In this document: positions 10,841 to 24,341 of the stretch, one piece after another
Position numbering within the stretch: position 1 is the first letter of the stretch
Layout of the letters: each line of letters begins with the position of its first letter
Assembly (NCBI GenBank): GCA_013423385.1
Contig: BLZA01000017.1
Location: forward strand, 682,001 to 746,000
Direction: 5' to 3'
DNA from: Naganishia liquefaciens
Taxonomy: Eukaryota; Basidiomycota; Tremellomycetes; Filobasidiales; Filobasidiaceae
Length of the DNA stretch: 64,000 nt
Position numbers and translations under genes: made by a program
The notes under the pieces: generated by a model
Databases searched by the model: none
What the model saw: the letters and a program-made list of their open reading frames with translations, nothing else
What the model was told of the DNA's origin: nothing

Positions 10841-10959
10841 CGAACGAGACGTCTGGCAAGATCACCCGTCTGCTGGCCAATACCACGAAAAGGTTCGACA
10901 TCAGTCATCAGCCGTTGCACCAGAGTTATCCTTCCACACACAATCGGTCATCAAGAAAG

Positions 10960-12458
10960 ATGCAGGTCGAGGACAGCCAAGTGGACTCATGCACTTATCA
11001 AGCGATCCCAGTATATGCTGCGAACCCCGCACATGGACTGCAACCAGCGGCTCTTATATACGAGCCAGATCCTCAAGACTTCCTCAATCAGCGCTTGATT
11101 TGCGACGATATCTCGACCGGGTACTTTAGTATGCCTCGCAAACTGTCAACGCAAATGTCGAATCCATTCGCGCACACTTACCCGTACCATCCTTCCAACT
11201 CGGTCTCCTTATCTGCGATTCAACCTTTCGAAAGCTGCCTGCCTCCCTCGATTATCACGCATACCGGGCCGAACGACTATCCACAGTATTTGCTGCCATC
11301 TTCGGTGACAACTGTCGCACCCGATAATGGCGCAGCATCTTTGTCCGGCCAGTTATCCGTCGACAACGGGCTGTGGACCAACTCGGCCATGCCCGTTTCT
11401 CTCGAATATCCTTACGACATCCAGAGCTTCTATGTCAACAGCGATGGAACGAAATCTGATGTGTGGTCGTCTACTGTGACGCCGCCCATTCATCAGAATG
11501 CCCGTCTCAACAACAAACGAAGCTCCGAAGAAATGACCGAACAGATGATGGATCCGCCTTCAGGCAGTCATAGAGAGAAGAGACAACGCCTTGGCATGAG
11601 GGTTAGTCGCTTACGACTGTATTTTCCATCTCGTTCTGACGCGTCTCTTCTCAGGTTAACACGAACCTTGGAGCGATGGAACTACCCGACTCTTCCCCCG
11701 CTTCGAGCAATGGCACGGCTGACGACAACATGCAGCGCTCACCTTCCGTTCCCGAGGTCTGCACTCCCCCGCCAACAGGACCACAACATCTCCGTCCACG
11801 CAAGCTCGTCGATTACAATTCGGCGACGCCCACCACAAGCCCGAATGACTCACGGCGAGCCATCTCTGCGGCCGCGCGGGCCCAATCGATCACAGACCAT
11901 GTTCTTGAGATCTATCGTTCGTATGCGAAGCCTAAGGAGGGCGCTGACGGTGACACACAGCCACCAGTTGGAGCGCTGCCATTCATCGAAGGCTACGAGC
12001 CCGTTTTGCCTGCCTTTCCCGAATTGTCAGGCGATGAAATGGCCCTCTCGGACGAAGACGATGAATCTGAAAGCGCCGAGCAGTCGCCGGTCGCTTCGAA
12101 GCGCAAGGGCGGGAAACGGTCACCCAAGTCCGGAAGAGGACAGGACAAGGTCTCGAATCGGGTTGCGGCACGTCGACACCGGGAGATGACCAAGGAACGA
12201 CTGAAAAATGTAGGTCCTTCGACAGGTATCTCTCAATGATAGCTGACACTTACTTCCTTTCGAAAGCTCGAGAAGCTCCGCTCATGGCTCGACGAAGCTC
12301 TAGCAGAGTATGAGAAGAGTAACCGAATGCTGCAGAACAATTACCAGCAGTTGCAGCAGGAGAATTATACTGTACGTATTGACGAAGGCCTACAATTCGC
12401 CAATCCTGATTCCCCTCCCTGCCTTCAGCTTCAACGGAGCATGGTCATCCCTTTGTAG
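10960..12458 (+). CDS. bZIP transcription factor
   Basis: Four exons: about 10960-11601, then one starting at about 11655 (VNTNLGAMELPDSS) and ending at 12209, then 12267-12371, and a tiny last exon at about 12429-12458 ending LQRSMVIPL. The long N-terminal half is Ser/Pro/Gln-rich, as in activation regions. An acidic patch (SDEDDESESAEQ) precedes the DNA-binding region, whose basic part reads NRVAARRHREMTKERLKN and fits the bZIP signature N-x7-R. The zipper follows: LEKLRSWLDEALAEYEKSN and then MLQNNYQQLQQENYTLQ give heptad-spaced L, L, Y, L, L, L. The protein ends right after the zipper. ATG 10960 is the first in-frame Met of the open frame, but the frame stays open further upstream, so an earlier exon is possible. 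I cannot assign the subfamily. Confidence 0.87.
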
Positions 12459-13839
12459 CAATCTGAATAATGGCGTTTGCGAAGGGATAAAGGCGCAATG
12501 ATAAAACGGACATTGCTGATACTCACGGTACGACCTGCGCTCTAGGCGTATCTCGCTATGACACTGTATTTGTATTGCGGAAGAAGACCAGGATCACTGA
12601 GATTCTCAAGCATAATACGAAAGTATTTTGTAAACCTAATATACATATAACGAGGCACAGCAACAGTTCTATTCCTGAAAAAAGGAACGCAATGAGTAAA
12701 GAGCATGGTTGGAATGAATGCATCCAGCTTACAGAAGAATTCTGAAGCGAGAGGCCATGTGCACTGTGGCTATCTTCGAGACTACTCTTCCAAAGCGCAG
12801 GGCTTTCGTGCAAGGACTGTCTTGGGGTGTGTTTGGAAGGCAACATCAGAAGCCCGAATGAAGAGATATGAGACTCGCTAGAATCAAGCTCTAGTCTGTT
12901 TTATCAACTCGCTCGTTAGACGTTGATTCACCCGCCCGATCGCACGCAAAGCACATGAATAATGCATAAGGGCTTTCTGCAACGAGCATGCCATCATAGC
13001 TGTTATGAGATACCTCGAACCGCTGCCCGCTCCGCTGCCATGTATTAGCTGATCAGCTCTCAGCACAACATCTGAACCTGTGTTCGCGGCATTCCTCGTA
13101 CACACTCTGCCGAAACTGGCACCAAACTGCCAATGGCAGAGCAGGAGGAATCTTCCGCCAACATGGCTCTCTTCCTGGAACGCGTCTATGCAATCACCCA
13201 CCAGGCAAGTTCGGAAGAAGCTTTAAGTGTTGTGCGGGGCAGCTGAAGACATCCCGTATCAGATCCCAAGCGGACATGTCACGAGCGTAGGCGTACCTCC
13301 TGTCATTACGCGTCCACCCGGCTCATCTTGTTTGTTTCGTCATACGGTAGTATGGCCACATAGCAAAACTGGCTGGATATCCACGACATGCGAGGCACGT
13401 AGGGAATGCCATGAAGGCTCTTCCGCCGAATACGAGCGTCCCCTGGCAGGTCCGCCTTTTCTACCCTCGGCATGATTGAAAATTGACTTATCGCATCAGA
13501 GAGTGTTAGGATCCACGGGCTATATCTCCCCTCGGAGCGATTCTGGATTGGGAGCGGAACGACAGATGCAACGATTACAGGAGGAAGGGGTAGAGGTCAT
13601 GGACGTCGGAGGAGGAGGTGTTGGAACGAGAGGAGGAGGCAGGTTTCGTGTCGATGTGAAGCGCTTTGGGTGGTTCCCCGAGACTATAGGGGAGGATGCC
13701 TAGCGGTTTTTTGTATCAATGGACAATCTCGCAACAGATCGGTTTAACAATAGTCGCGAGGCACGATTTCCTGCTTCTTGGTTCGGACTCAAGCGTGAAA
13801 CCTCTCGCATTTGAACAGTCACGTGTACATGCTACCCGC
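12459..13839. other. Convergent intergenic region, bZIP to MtnB
   Basis: 1.4 kb between two convergent genes. A short plus-strand frame at 13132 (MAEQEESSANMALFLERVY) and a glycine-rich frame near 13590 are coding-like but isolated, and minus-strand frames at 12556-12846 and 13201-12884 show no motif. I support no gene here. The region presumably contains both 3' UTRs. Confidence 0.4.
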
Positions 13840-15000
13840 TCATGCTGCCGCATCTCCACCCACCAATGGCATACCCGCCAACCGCATTTTGACCTTCAGC
13901 AACGAGAATGAAAGAGCTCAACTCATCAAGCAAGCCATTCTTGATTATCTTCCGGAGTAGACTCACCGCAATCTCGAACAAGTAATCCAGACACTCCGCC
14001 TGCGTCTTGGCCTGTTCCCAACTTCCGCCCCAAACATACACTCCATGCCTCCTCACCAATACTGCACCCGCATCCGGATAGCGCTCCATCGCACGGCTCA
14101 TGCCCTCGGTCAAGTCTTCCTCGTCGGGCGTATTCTCGATGATGGGGATCTCGAGCGTATCGAGGTATGAGAGCGTTTTGCCCGTACCTCCAATGCGGAT
14201 GCCCTTAATCATCTCCTGATGGGAGATGCGAAAGGTTGCGTTACCTTGAGCGTCAGCGGGATGAAGGAGGGTGAGCATGACTGTGTGAAAGTTTGAATGA
14301 GATGGAGCCAACTGGAAGGTCGAAAGGCGCAGCGTACCGGCGTGCTGAGAATGAGTGTGAATGCAGGCGCGCGCATCCCGCATCGTGAACGCATTCCAGA
14401 AGAGCGGCGTGCAAGCCGACTCTTTCAACCCCTGCTCCACGACATGACATGAGCTCTACTAGACAAAACATGTAGGAAAGAGCACGAACCTTCTGGCTCG
14501 GAATCCTGAGAAAGTCCCGCTTGGATCCCGGTTTAGGAACGGCAGTCTGCTGGAAGGGAAGGACGAAGATGTGAGAAGGGTGGATTCGTTCTTTCTGGAC
14601 GCCTTGAAACATGAGAATGTTAGTCCAGTGCTGATCCGCCGTGGCGTTTGGCAGAACATACCGGATGGCGCGAGATAGACGTGGTCGCTGCAAGGCAGTT
14701 AGCTTTTTTCCGAGGACATCGAACGAGATGCTTATACCCATGTCGAATGCTGATACCTGTACAGCCTTCAGCCTCTACCTCCCCATATCTAGACGGCAAA
14801 CTCACCTCCACCGGTGCCCGTGACCCATCCGAGCTCTATCACAACCTTGTCAGCCCTGACCGGCAAGAAGAAAACGAAGAAAACGGAGAAAACGTACTAT
14901 AAAAGTCCCTGCAAAGCTCGCAGATCAAGTTGGCGGGGTGTTCCGGGTCATCGCTCCGGATGAGCGCGTCAGGGTCTTCATGGATATTTGTGACGGACAT
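13840..15000 (-). CDS. MDE1: Methylthioribulose-1-phosphate dehydratase
   Basis: Cytosolic zinc enzyme of the methionine salvage pathway (MtnB/Mde1, class II aldolase fold) that dehydrates 5-methylthioribulose-1-phosphate. ATG at 15000-14998 gives [13 protein letters not shown]; exon 1 continues [17 protein letters not shown]. Following exons give [39 protein letters not shown], then [10 protein letters not shown] and [18 protein letters not shown] with the zinc-binding HTH. The C-terminal part reads [35 protein letters not shown] and [15 protein letters not shown], all hallmarks of the family. The last exon ends [18 protein letters not shown] with TGA at 13842-13840. About eight exons, all GT-AG, no break seen. 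It is divergent from the DGAT2 gene, with about 250 bases between the starts. Confidence 0.95.
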
Positions 15001-15249
15001 TGTCGATTAATAGATAAAGGACAAGGGGGACATATCGGGGTTGACTTGTTCAACAAGTTGAACAAGTTGAGCTCGAAACCACGCCGCGCACGTGATCCCG
15101 TGTCTCACCTGGGCCCGCTCGGATAAACCATTACCTCATCAGGGAAGCCTCTTGCATTTCGCATGGATGAGCACTTACTGGTATTGTATAGTCGGTCCTC
15201 AACAGCTCTCTCTATCTCACGTCTTCCCAGTGGAATAAGAGCAGGTACA
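15001..15249. promoter_or_regulatory. Divergent promoter, MDE1 / DGAT2
   Basis: Short shared 5' region between the minus-strand dehydratase start (15000) and the candidate plus-strand start at 15250. It includes a short inverted/direct repeat around 15047-15068 (caacaagttgaacaagttga). No TATA element is obvious. If DGAT2 instead starts at ATG 15163, the shared region is only about 160 bases. Confidence 0.45.
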
Positions 15250-17786
15250 ATGCCGGAAGGAAGCTCAGCGACACCAAACGCCTCATCCCTCCGACAACGC
15301 ACGCGGACGCTCGATCCCGGACAGCAAACCCAGGATCACGCCAAGACGAGCAAGACGAGCAAGACGGGGAAGAGCTCAGGGCAGACGAGTCCGTTGGCAC
15401 CTATCAAGAGGTCGCTGGAGAGGCTCGGGGATGGATTGCCCAATCTGAAGCCGAATGTCGAGGTCAAGTGAGTTTGAACGAGAGACGATGAGTGAAGCGA
15501 GAATCCGAGCACCTCAGGCAAGAACCTCGGAGGCGGTTGGGAACCAGGCAGTGATTGAACGAAGCGAGGGATTGCCCAGGCCAGAAAGCATTGTCTCGCC
15601 AATTGAGGCGAGAAGTTGGTGAAGCGGCACCAGAGCTTTAGACTTGGCAGAGCGCTCAAGCAGCATTCGACCACGAGCAAGGCCGACAGTATGTGTCCGT
15701 CAACTGGACTCTGACGATGATCTGGCGTCCAAGCGTCACACGGATCTCGGAGTGCCTGTGTTACAAAGCTCTCATGAGACCAGCGTTATTGCAGTACTCC
15801 AATTCTCGGAGTTTCCCGGTTGAGCGGCAGATAGCGTCGGTTCTCTGGATCCTTGCTACCAGGAATGGAGGGATTCGCTGCCGTCTTCGGGGTCGGACAA
15901 GCATCAAGCTTATCCTTTTAGGTTTGCGATCTTCGAGAGTGCAGATAAATCTTCAGGATGCTTCATCTATAATGCCATCCAAAATGCTGACTATGCACAG
16001 CTTTGCACCCCTACAGGTCCCGCGGCAACGGCGAATTCAAACAGCGACCGTCGCCATCTGGTCTCTCATGCTGCCCATCTGTTTCATCTTCTTTCTTCTC
16101 TTATGGTACGCCTCCTCGCTTCCCACCTTTTTCTTGGCTGACATCTGCACAGCTCGATGCCAATCTTTTGGCCGCTCGTCGGATCGTATCTCGTTTGGAT
16201 TTTCTTTTTCGACAAAGTACCGGGAAGGGGCGGAAGAACGAGTATGTGGTTTCGGAAGTGGCGGGTCTGGAAGCATTTTGCTGGTTCGTTCGCAGAATGC
16301 GGTACCAGTGCAAAGTGTTGATGTTATTTGCGCCAACTCAGGATACTATCCTGTCAGGTGAGTGTTGACTTTGGATGTGCTAACAACGCTGACATCTTGC
16401 GCAGCGTGGTCAAGGTGAACTCAGCAGGTTTAATGATTTGACGGATCGGCTAACGATGATCTTCCCTCCGGCAAATAGGAGGCGGATTTGCCGTCAGACA
16501 GGCCGTATGTGTTCGGATATCATCCTCATGGTGAGTCATCTTACATCTCCCTTGTGACAAGAGCTCACGACGTCCTACAGGAATCATCGGAACGTGAGTT
16601 GCTCGATGAAGGTCTGATCTGATATTGACCGATTGTTTGCAGAGGCGCATTTGTCAACTTTGCAACCGAAGGTGTGTGCAGTTTGGCGACATCAAACGCG
16701 CGTTTGACAGATGGCTCCTCCAGGCACGGACTTTTCCCAGCTATTCCCAGGTATCAAGACCCATCTCCTTACGCTAGGTATGTCCTGTGTCTCTCGCTTG
16801 TGCGTCCCCCTCACACCTCCGCCTAGCGTCGAACTTCAAGATCCCCTTGTACCGTGATCTTCTTCTCTACCTCGGGCTCTGTAGCGTTTCCAAAAAGTCC
16901 TGCGCCAACATCCTCCGTCAGGGTCCCGGAAGTGCTATCACGATTGTTGTCGGCGGTGCCGCCGAGAGCTTGGCGGCGCATCCAGGCACGAACGATTTGA
17001 CGCTGAGGAAGCGGCTGGGATTTATCAAGATTGCTGTGAGGGAAGGGTAAGCTATGTTTTTATGAATGCGTCTCATTTCGGCTGACCGAATATCACAGGG
17101 CGGATCTTGTCCCCGTATTTTCGTTTGGCGAGAATGATGTGAGTCTTCTTACGGCAAGTGACGATTATTATTAACATTCTTGTACTTCAGATCTACGATC
17201 AACTGCAAGTCTCCCCGCCTCACCTTTGCCGCTGCCGCTGAAATAACCCACAGTGCAAACAATCGAGGGACCACTGTGTACAAGATTCAGAAACAGTTTC
17301 AAAAACTTTTCGGGTTTACGCTTCCGCTGTTTCATGGTAGAGGGTAAGTAGGGACGCGCCCGAAGTCGAACTGGACTGATGGGTACCAAAGGCTGTTCAA
17401 CTATAATCTGGGCTTGATGGTAGACATCTGTACAGCGCGGAGATGCAAGCGCTGGGCTAACGCTTCATTTATCATAGCCATTTCGACATCCCATTGTCTC
17501 TGTTGGTACGTGGTACGATGCTGTTCTCATGTCAAGCTCATAACATTCTTCCTTTCCGGGCAGTGGGGCGACCTATACACGTTAAAAAGAATGAGAATCC
17601 TTCGACGGAGCTGCTGGAGGAGTATCAGAAGGAGTACATCGATGAGTTGATGAGGTGCGTTCGACCGTCAATCACATTTGTTTGTGAACAGCCTTTGCTA
17701 AACACTCCCTCTTGAGCAGAATCTGGGAAGACTACAAAGACGTTTACGCGCGGAACCGGACGAGGGAGTTGCGCCTCGTTGAATAG
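15250..17786 (+). CDS. DGA1: Diacylglycerol O-acyltransferase 2 (DGAT2)
   Basis: ER/lipid-droplet enzyme that makes triacylglycerol from diacylglycerol and acyl-CoA. Exon 1 (MPEGSSATPNASS...) is Ser/Thr/Lys-rich and ends at 15467; an upstream in-frame ATG at 15163 is an alternative start. A long intron (15468-16000) precedes the exon starting FAPLQVPRQRRIQTATVAIW. Two hydrophobic segments follow (LMLPICFIFFLLL and PLVGSYLVWIFFF), then DKVPGRGGRTSMW. Catalytic region: YVFGYHPHG (HPHG motif, about 16505-16530), then GAFVNFATEG, PGSAITIVVGGAAESL, ADLVPVFSFGEND, FNYNLGLMP and GRPIHV. It ends RNRTRELRLVE with TAG at 17784-17786. Family knowledge: HPHG and the ESL-containing block are DGAT2 signatures. 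It runs in the same direction as the DAHP synthase gene downstream. Confidence 0.93.
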
Positions 17787-18163
17787 ACTCAAATAAAAGA
17801 CTGTCGCACGACACAGAGTGGGTTGTACCACGCTACTTATCACCGTAGATACAATTCGGTGCATTTATTCAGTAATTCCGTCAGATCCTCGCGCGGGTTG
17901 GTACATTGAGCCATGGAGAGACCTCACGGAAGACCTTCATGGAAGACGTGGCTGACTTCGGTCGTCAGTCGGGTGCCGGCTTCGGATCGGAGGAGCTAAT
18001 TGATTCGGGCGGCGGAAGCAATGTGGTGACTGGATGACGATCGCTTCGGCGAACGGGCGCTCCCAGAGAGTGGCATGGTGGTGCAGAACAAAAAATGTGA
18101 AGAAGAGGATTGGCAGACGATGCGGCCTATAGTCCAAAGTCCAACTAGACATCACAAAAGACA
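17787..18163. promoter_or_regulatory. Intergenic, DGAT2 3' end to DAHP synthase promoter
   Basis: 377 bases holding the 3' UTR of DGAT2 and the 5' region of the DAHP synthase gene. I see no gene and no clear Gcn4-type TGACTCA element in it. Confidence 0.4.
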
Positions 18164-19857
<1,694 letters not shown>

Positions 19858-20061
19858 TAGTCGATGCGTGTTGTATTATAATTGCCGGGTATGGATGAAT
19901 AGAGGAATGGACTGTACATATGGTAAACTCGGCGGCCGAAAAAGGCAGCGTTTTCTCCAGAGTGGGCCCCGGGTGATGACGAGTGTCCCTTGTCGAGTGC
20001 ACGCTATAGAGCCAGACATGCCATTCCCCCGTGCTAGACTCTCTGACTGTTGCCACAAGCC

Positions 20062-23000
20062 ATGTACCCATATCTCGCGCGCACTACCATCCGCTACAAG
20101 TCTCCGCATGCGACAGATCTCTCGTTCGCAAAGGATGAAACGTGAGTCAACACTGACTTCCCGATGTCGATATGGGCTAACGGGTTTGCTGTGGTTGTGA
20201 ATATTCAGTATTCGAGTGACTGGTCCGTCGACTGATGACGAGGATTGGTTGGTTGGAGAGAGTGTCGATGGGACAAGGAAGGGAGGGTTTCCAAAAGTGA
20301 GTCGTTTCCAATCGGGCCAGACAAGCAGACGTTTGGGCTAATTTCGATGTACAGGATTTCGTCGTCCTCATAGAGGAGGCTACAGCGACGGACACTCGAG
20401 CAGTAGAACAAGAAGCTACCGAGCATACATCAGCAGCGGAAGCTTCCCATGCAGCGGTACCTGCCGCTACTACTGCTCAATCCCTGGAACATGCGCTAGA
20501 GGAACCCGCTGGTTCAATCGAAGCCACTCAGGATAGGGCAAACGATCTTCCAGCCCAAACTGAAGCCCTGCACATCGCCGAACCTGCTACTCAGCGACAA
20601 GCCCAGCAGGAGCTCGTCTCAAAGGAAGTCGCCTCTCCCCCCGCTCCATCAAGCCAAGACAGTTCGGAACTCGCAGAGCAGCCAACGTCCTTCAAGGATA
20701 AACTCGCAGCATTCAATCGGTCATCGGGATCAGCTGGACCTCCGCCACCGTTGAAGCCGAAGCCACTGGGAACAAGCGGTGGTGTCGGGACGTGGGCTTG
20801 GAAGCAGAAACAGCAGCAACAACAGCAAGCAGCATCGACTTCACACCCCGCTTCGGAAACTCAACAAACGGACGCCCCTCGGGAACAAGTTGTTCCAGCC
20901 CCAAGCTCAAGCGGCATGTCTGCTTCTGATGCGAAAGCCTCGATAGGACTTGGCGGAAGCCTGAGGGAGCGGATGGCGGCGCTGGCGGGCGCTGGTGCTT
21001 TCGGAGGGGAGAAGTCAGCCAAGGGTCCCCCGCCTGCAGTCGGGAGCAAGCCGAGGGTCTGGAAGAGGCCCGAAGTTGCGCCACCAGCTACGGGAGAGGG
21101 CGAAACTTCCGAAATTACCGGAACCGGTGACTTAATTGGTGAAGAGCGAAGCGACCAAGCCAAGGACCATGCAGGAGGTGATCAGGAAGATCAATTGGAA
21201 AAGGAACGGAGAGCCGCAATCGCAGCGCGAATGGCGAAGCTCGGTGGTCGCGGGATGATGGGTATGCCGATGCCGATCGGTGGTCCCAAGTCTGGTGCAG
21301 TAGACAAGGTCGAAACCGATGAGGGGCTTGCCGAAGAGTCAAACTCTGTTGAAGATGACGTCACCTCACCGGTCGACAAGACTGCTTCATCTCAAATTGA
21401 AGGGACCGAGAGTCCGGCACCGACGACGATCTCCATGCCTGCTATTCCGCGAAAGGCGGGTCCACCGCGACGAAAACCCCCAACCCGGACGGCGACCGGC
21501 GGATCCGTCGGCTCCAGCTCAACTCCGATCGAGTCGTCGCAAGTTTCGGCTCTACCTAGCGAATCTGAACCTTCTCAAGCCGAAAAGCCAAGTATCGCAG
21601 AGATCCCTTCACCAACGACGGAAGGCGATGATCGTGAGATTCCTTTGCCCAAGACCCAAGAGGAAGTGCTGCAAGAGCGAGAATTCGAAGAAGCAGGTGC
21701 CGGACCGCATGGCGCTGAAGGTGCATTGGCAGCCGGGATCGCCCTCGCACCTGCAGACGGTTCTGTAGGTCAACAAGCCAGAGAGATTCCCCCGATTGCG
21801 CCTTCCATGCCGGGCGATGATGATCGCGAAATTCCGTTGCCCCGTACTCGAGAAGAGACTGCGCGAGAACACGAGTATGAGGAAGCTGGAAAGGGGGCGC
21901 AAGGCGCGGAAGGAGCAAAGGCTGTCGGAATCGCCATGGCAGATGTCGAAGAATCCGGAGGATCCGCCGACGCCTTATCGCCGCCTGAGAACCAAGTGGC
22001 GAGCCATGCGGGAACCCATCACGAGCGATCCTTGCCCCCTCCGCCACCCGTAGCGGATGATGACGACGGTGTTGGAGCTTCTGACACCGCCGAAGAGGAC
22101 GAAGAAGATGAGAAAGAAGATATCATGAAGCGAGCCGCGTCTGGCAGCTTACTGGCGGATCCGAAACCTGCCGTGCATGATATGTCTTCTTCCGACAAAG
22201 CCCCAGTCGCGTTTCAGCCACTCCAATCTCCCGCTCCCATTACACCGGCAATCAAATTTCCCAGCAGCGAAACGACAGCAAATGCGGAAGGACTGCTAGG
22301 ATTGCCAAAGGACGAAGTGGCACTCAAGCAAGTGGCACTCAAGCATGAAGCGGATGCGACAGAAGAAGATGGGGAAGAGGATGAAGAAGACGCACCTCCG
22401 CCGCCTCCTCGACCTGTTGTGGCCGGCGATGAAAGCGAACGCGTTAAGCCCGCAGGACCGAGACCTCTTCCGCCGTCACCTGGTCGCGCTTTGCCGCAAT
22501 TACAGAAGATGGCTGGAAAATTATCCCCGTCAACGGGCGCCAGAGACCCGGTGGCTGTTGATACAGATCCAAAGGCGGACGAACCACCTTCGCCTCTCAT
22601 AGAGATCTCCTCAGAATCGGCTGCTCCACCCAGTGGGCCCGCTCCTAGTAGCGGACCGCAGTCTACACAAGGCAAGTCACCAAAATCCCTGCGACTCGTG
22701 CGACAACTCACTTTCTAGCAGAACCTCGCGTAACTGTCACCCAAGAACCCGCAGGAGATAACCCTCGAACCGAAGACGAAGACGCCATCAGGCGCCGAGG
22801 AATCGCCGCTCGAATGGCCAAACTTGGCGGAATAAAGCTTGGTGGCCCGCCGATGAGTTTCCAGCGAAGTCCAACCTCGCCCATTGCTGCACCCCTCAGC
22901 CCAGTACGCTCCGAGCGAGACGACGCTTTTGCTAGCCCGACGTCTCCAGCCGTCGCTCCGTTAGCAGTGCCATCCGAGGAAACAGGCGATGACGAGACGG

Positions 23001-24341
23001 AAGAGCAGGCGGCAAAGAGGCGACAGGCTACACTTGCTCGTTTGCGCGCGGGCGGAGCACTTGGGTTTGGCATGTTCAATAACAGCGCGTCCGCAGACGA
23101 AGAAACGACGGCACCAACTACAATGGAAACCTCGGAGGCCATTCCGGTTAGCAGCGAAAGCCCGGTCGCAACTCATCCTGGCCTAGAATCGGACAAGCGC
23201 GAGGAACCCGGGGGAAATGTCGAGCATGAGGAGGCAGACTCGCGACCCACTGAGGCGTTGGAGTCTCCCTCCATTGAAGAAGAAGACGCCCCACCGCCGC
23301 CTCCTCCTCGAAGGTCATTGTCGATCAAGTCGCCCGTAACGTCACCGGTCGTGCCTGCACCGGCTAAAATGCCATCAATACGTGTTCCCACGCGTTCCGT
23401 TTCTCCATCGGTCGGAGATGATACTGCAGAGCATGTCCTGGCGCCTCCGTTGCCACCAGTTTCGACAGGTCCATACGTCCATGAGCCTGAAACCATTGAG
23501 GAGACTCAGGAAGCTACAGACGAGGTGGGCCCGCCGCCGCCCGCGCGGAATCGGGACGCTTCCTACACATCCCGAAACAGTTTGGACCGCTCTGAATCCC
23601 GTGCATCCCGGGTGTCAATGGACCGCTCGGAATCTCGTGCTTCGCGCATGTCGATGTCCTCTGATCGAGGTATACCTCCAGCTTCGCCCATTCCGAGCTC
23701 AAGGCCCTCCACGTCCAGTGCCCGACCTGGATACAATGACCTACGAGAGGCTGCCAAGGTACATGGTGTCAAAGTAGCAAGAGCTGCCGGCAAGCTGATC
23801 GATTCTAGCAAGAAACACGTCATCAAAGTAAGTCTGATGCAAGTATCAATTGCTCGCTCACTAATAGCGTATCGCAGGACGGAGGACCGCGAGCGCTGGT
23901 CTGGACCGCGATGTCCGATGCTGGTCTTGATGCGAATACCAATTTGGGCACAATGATCTGGGAACAGCAGGGGCACACTATTCAGACGAGACTGGACGAC
24001 ATTCACGTCGGCGACATCATCGTCTTGCATGATGTCAAGTTCAAGGGAAAGAAGGGCTTGCTGTCTTACTCGCAACAAGCTGGTTCCGTTCAGGAGCCCG
24101 TTTTCGCGGTATGTTCGCATGTCGAGGACAAGAAGACCAAGATCAAGGTGTACCAATATGAACGAGGGGTAAGTTGATTGGAGGTAAGAACTGGACTTCT
24201 CGCTGATACAAAGCCTCAGCACGGAGACACCGTAAGCTATCGATTAGACGATCTTCAATCGGGTCTCGTGAGGGTAAGTCGATGACATCCCTGGGCGCGT
24301 TCAAGCTGACGTTTACCCAGGTTTTCCGACCGATGCCATGA
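20062..24341 (+). CDS. BBC1: Actin-patch SH3 protein Bbc1 (Mti1-like)
   Basis: Adaptor of cortical actin patches that restrains WASP/myosin-I driven Arp2/3 activation in yeast. ATG 20062 starts an SH3 domain spread over three exons: MYPYLARTTIRYKSPHATDL, AKDETIRVTG, DDEDWLVGES and GGFPKDFVVLIEE. A very long disordered centre (about 1,150 residues) is acidic and rich in Pro, Ser and Ala, with polyproline patches and repeated motifs (IAARMAKLGG twice, EIPLP-x-T twice). The C-terminal about 190 residues, from DLREAAKVHGVKVARAAGKL, read GPRALVWTAMSDAGLD, LDDIHVGDIIVLHDVKFKG, SYSQQAGSVQEPVFAVC and KIKVYQYERG, which I recognise as the Bbc1 C-terminal domain. Stop TGA 24339-24341. An apparent GC-AG intron lies at 22672-22718. 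WASP, its usual partner in actin patches, is encoded 21 kb away in this window. Confidence 0.88.

Noticed and set aside
6304-10900. A transposon or virus-derived element as explanation of the gene-poor block
   Set aside because: No reverse-transcriptase, integrase, transposase or capsid motif and no paired terminal repeats were found; only short tandem and partial direct repeats are present.
12884-13475. Possible small genes between the bZIP and MDE1 genes
   Set aside because: Frames on both strands compete, none has a family motif, and the plus-strand candidate (MAEQEESSAN) does not extend through a convincing splice.
20713-23500. Several long minus-strand frames opposite BBC1
   Set aside because: Low-complexity, Ser/Ala/Gly-rich shadows of the repetitive BBC1 coding strand, with no start context or splice signals.
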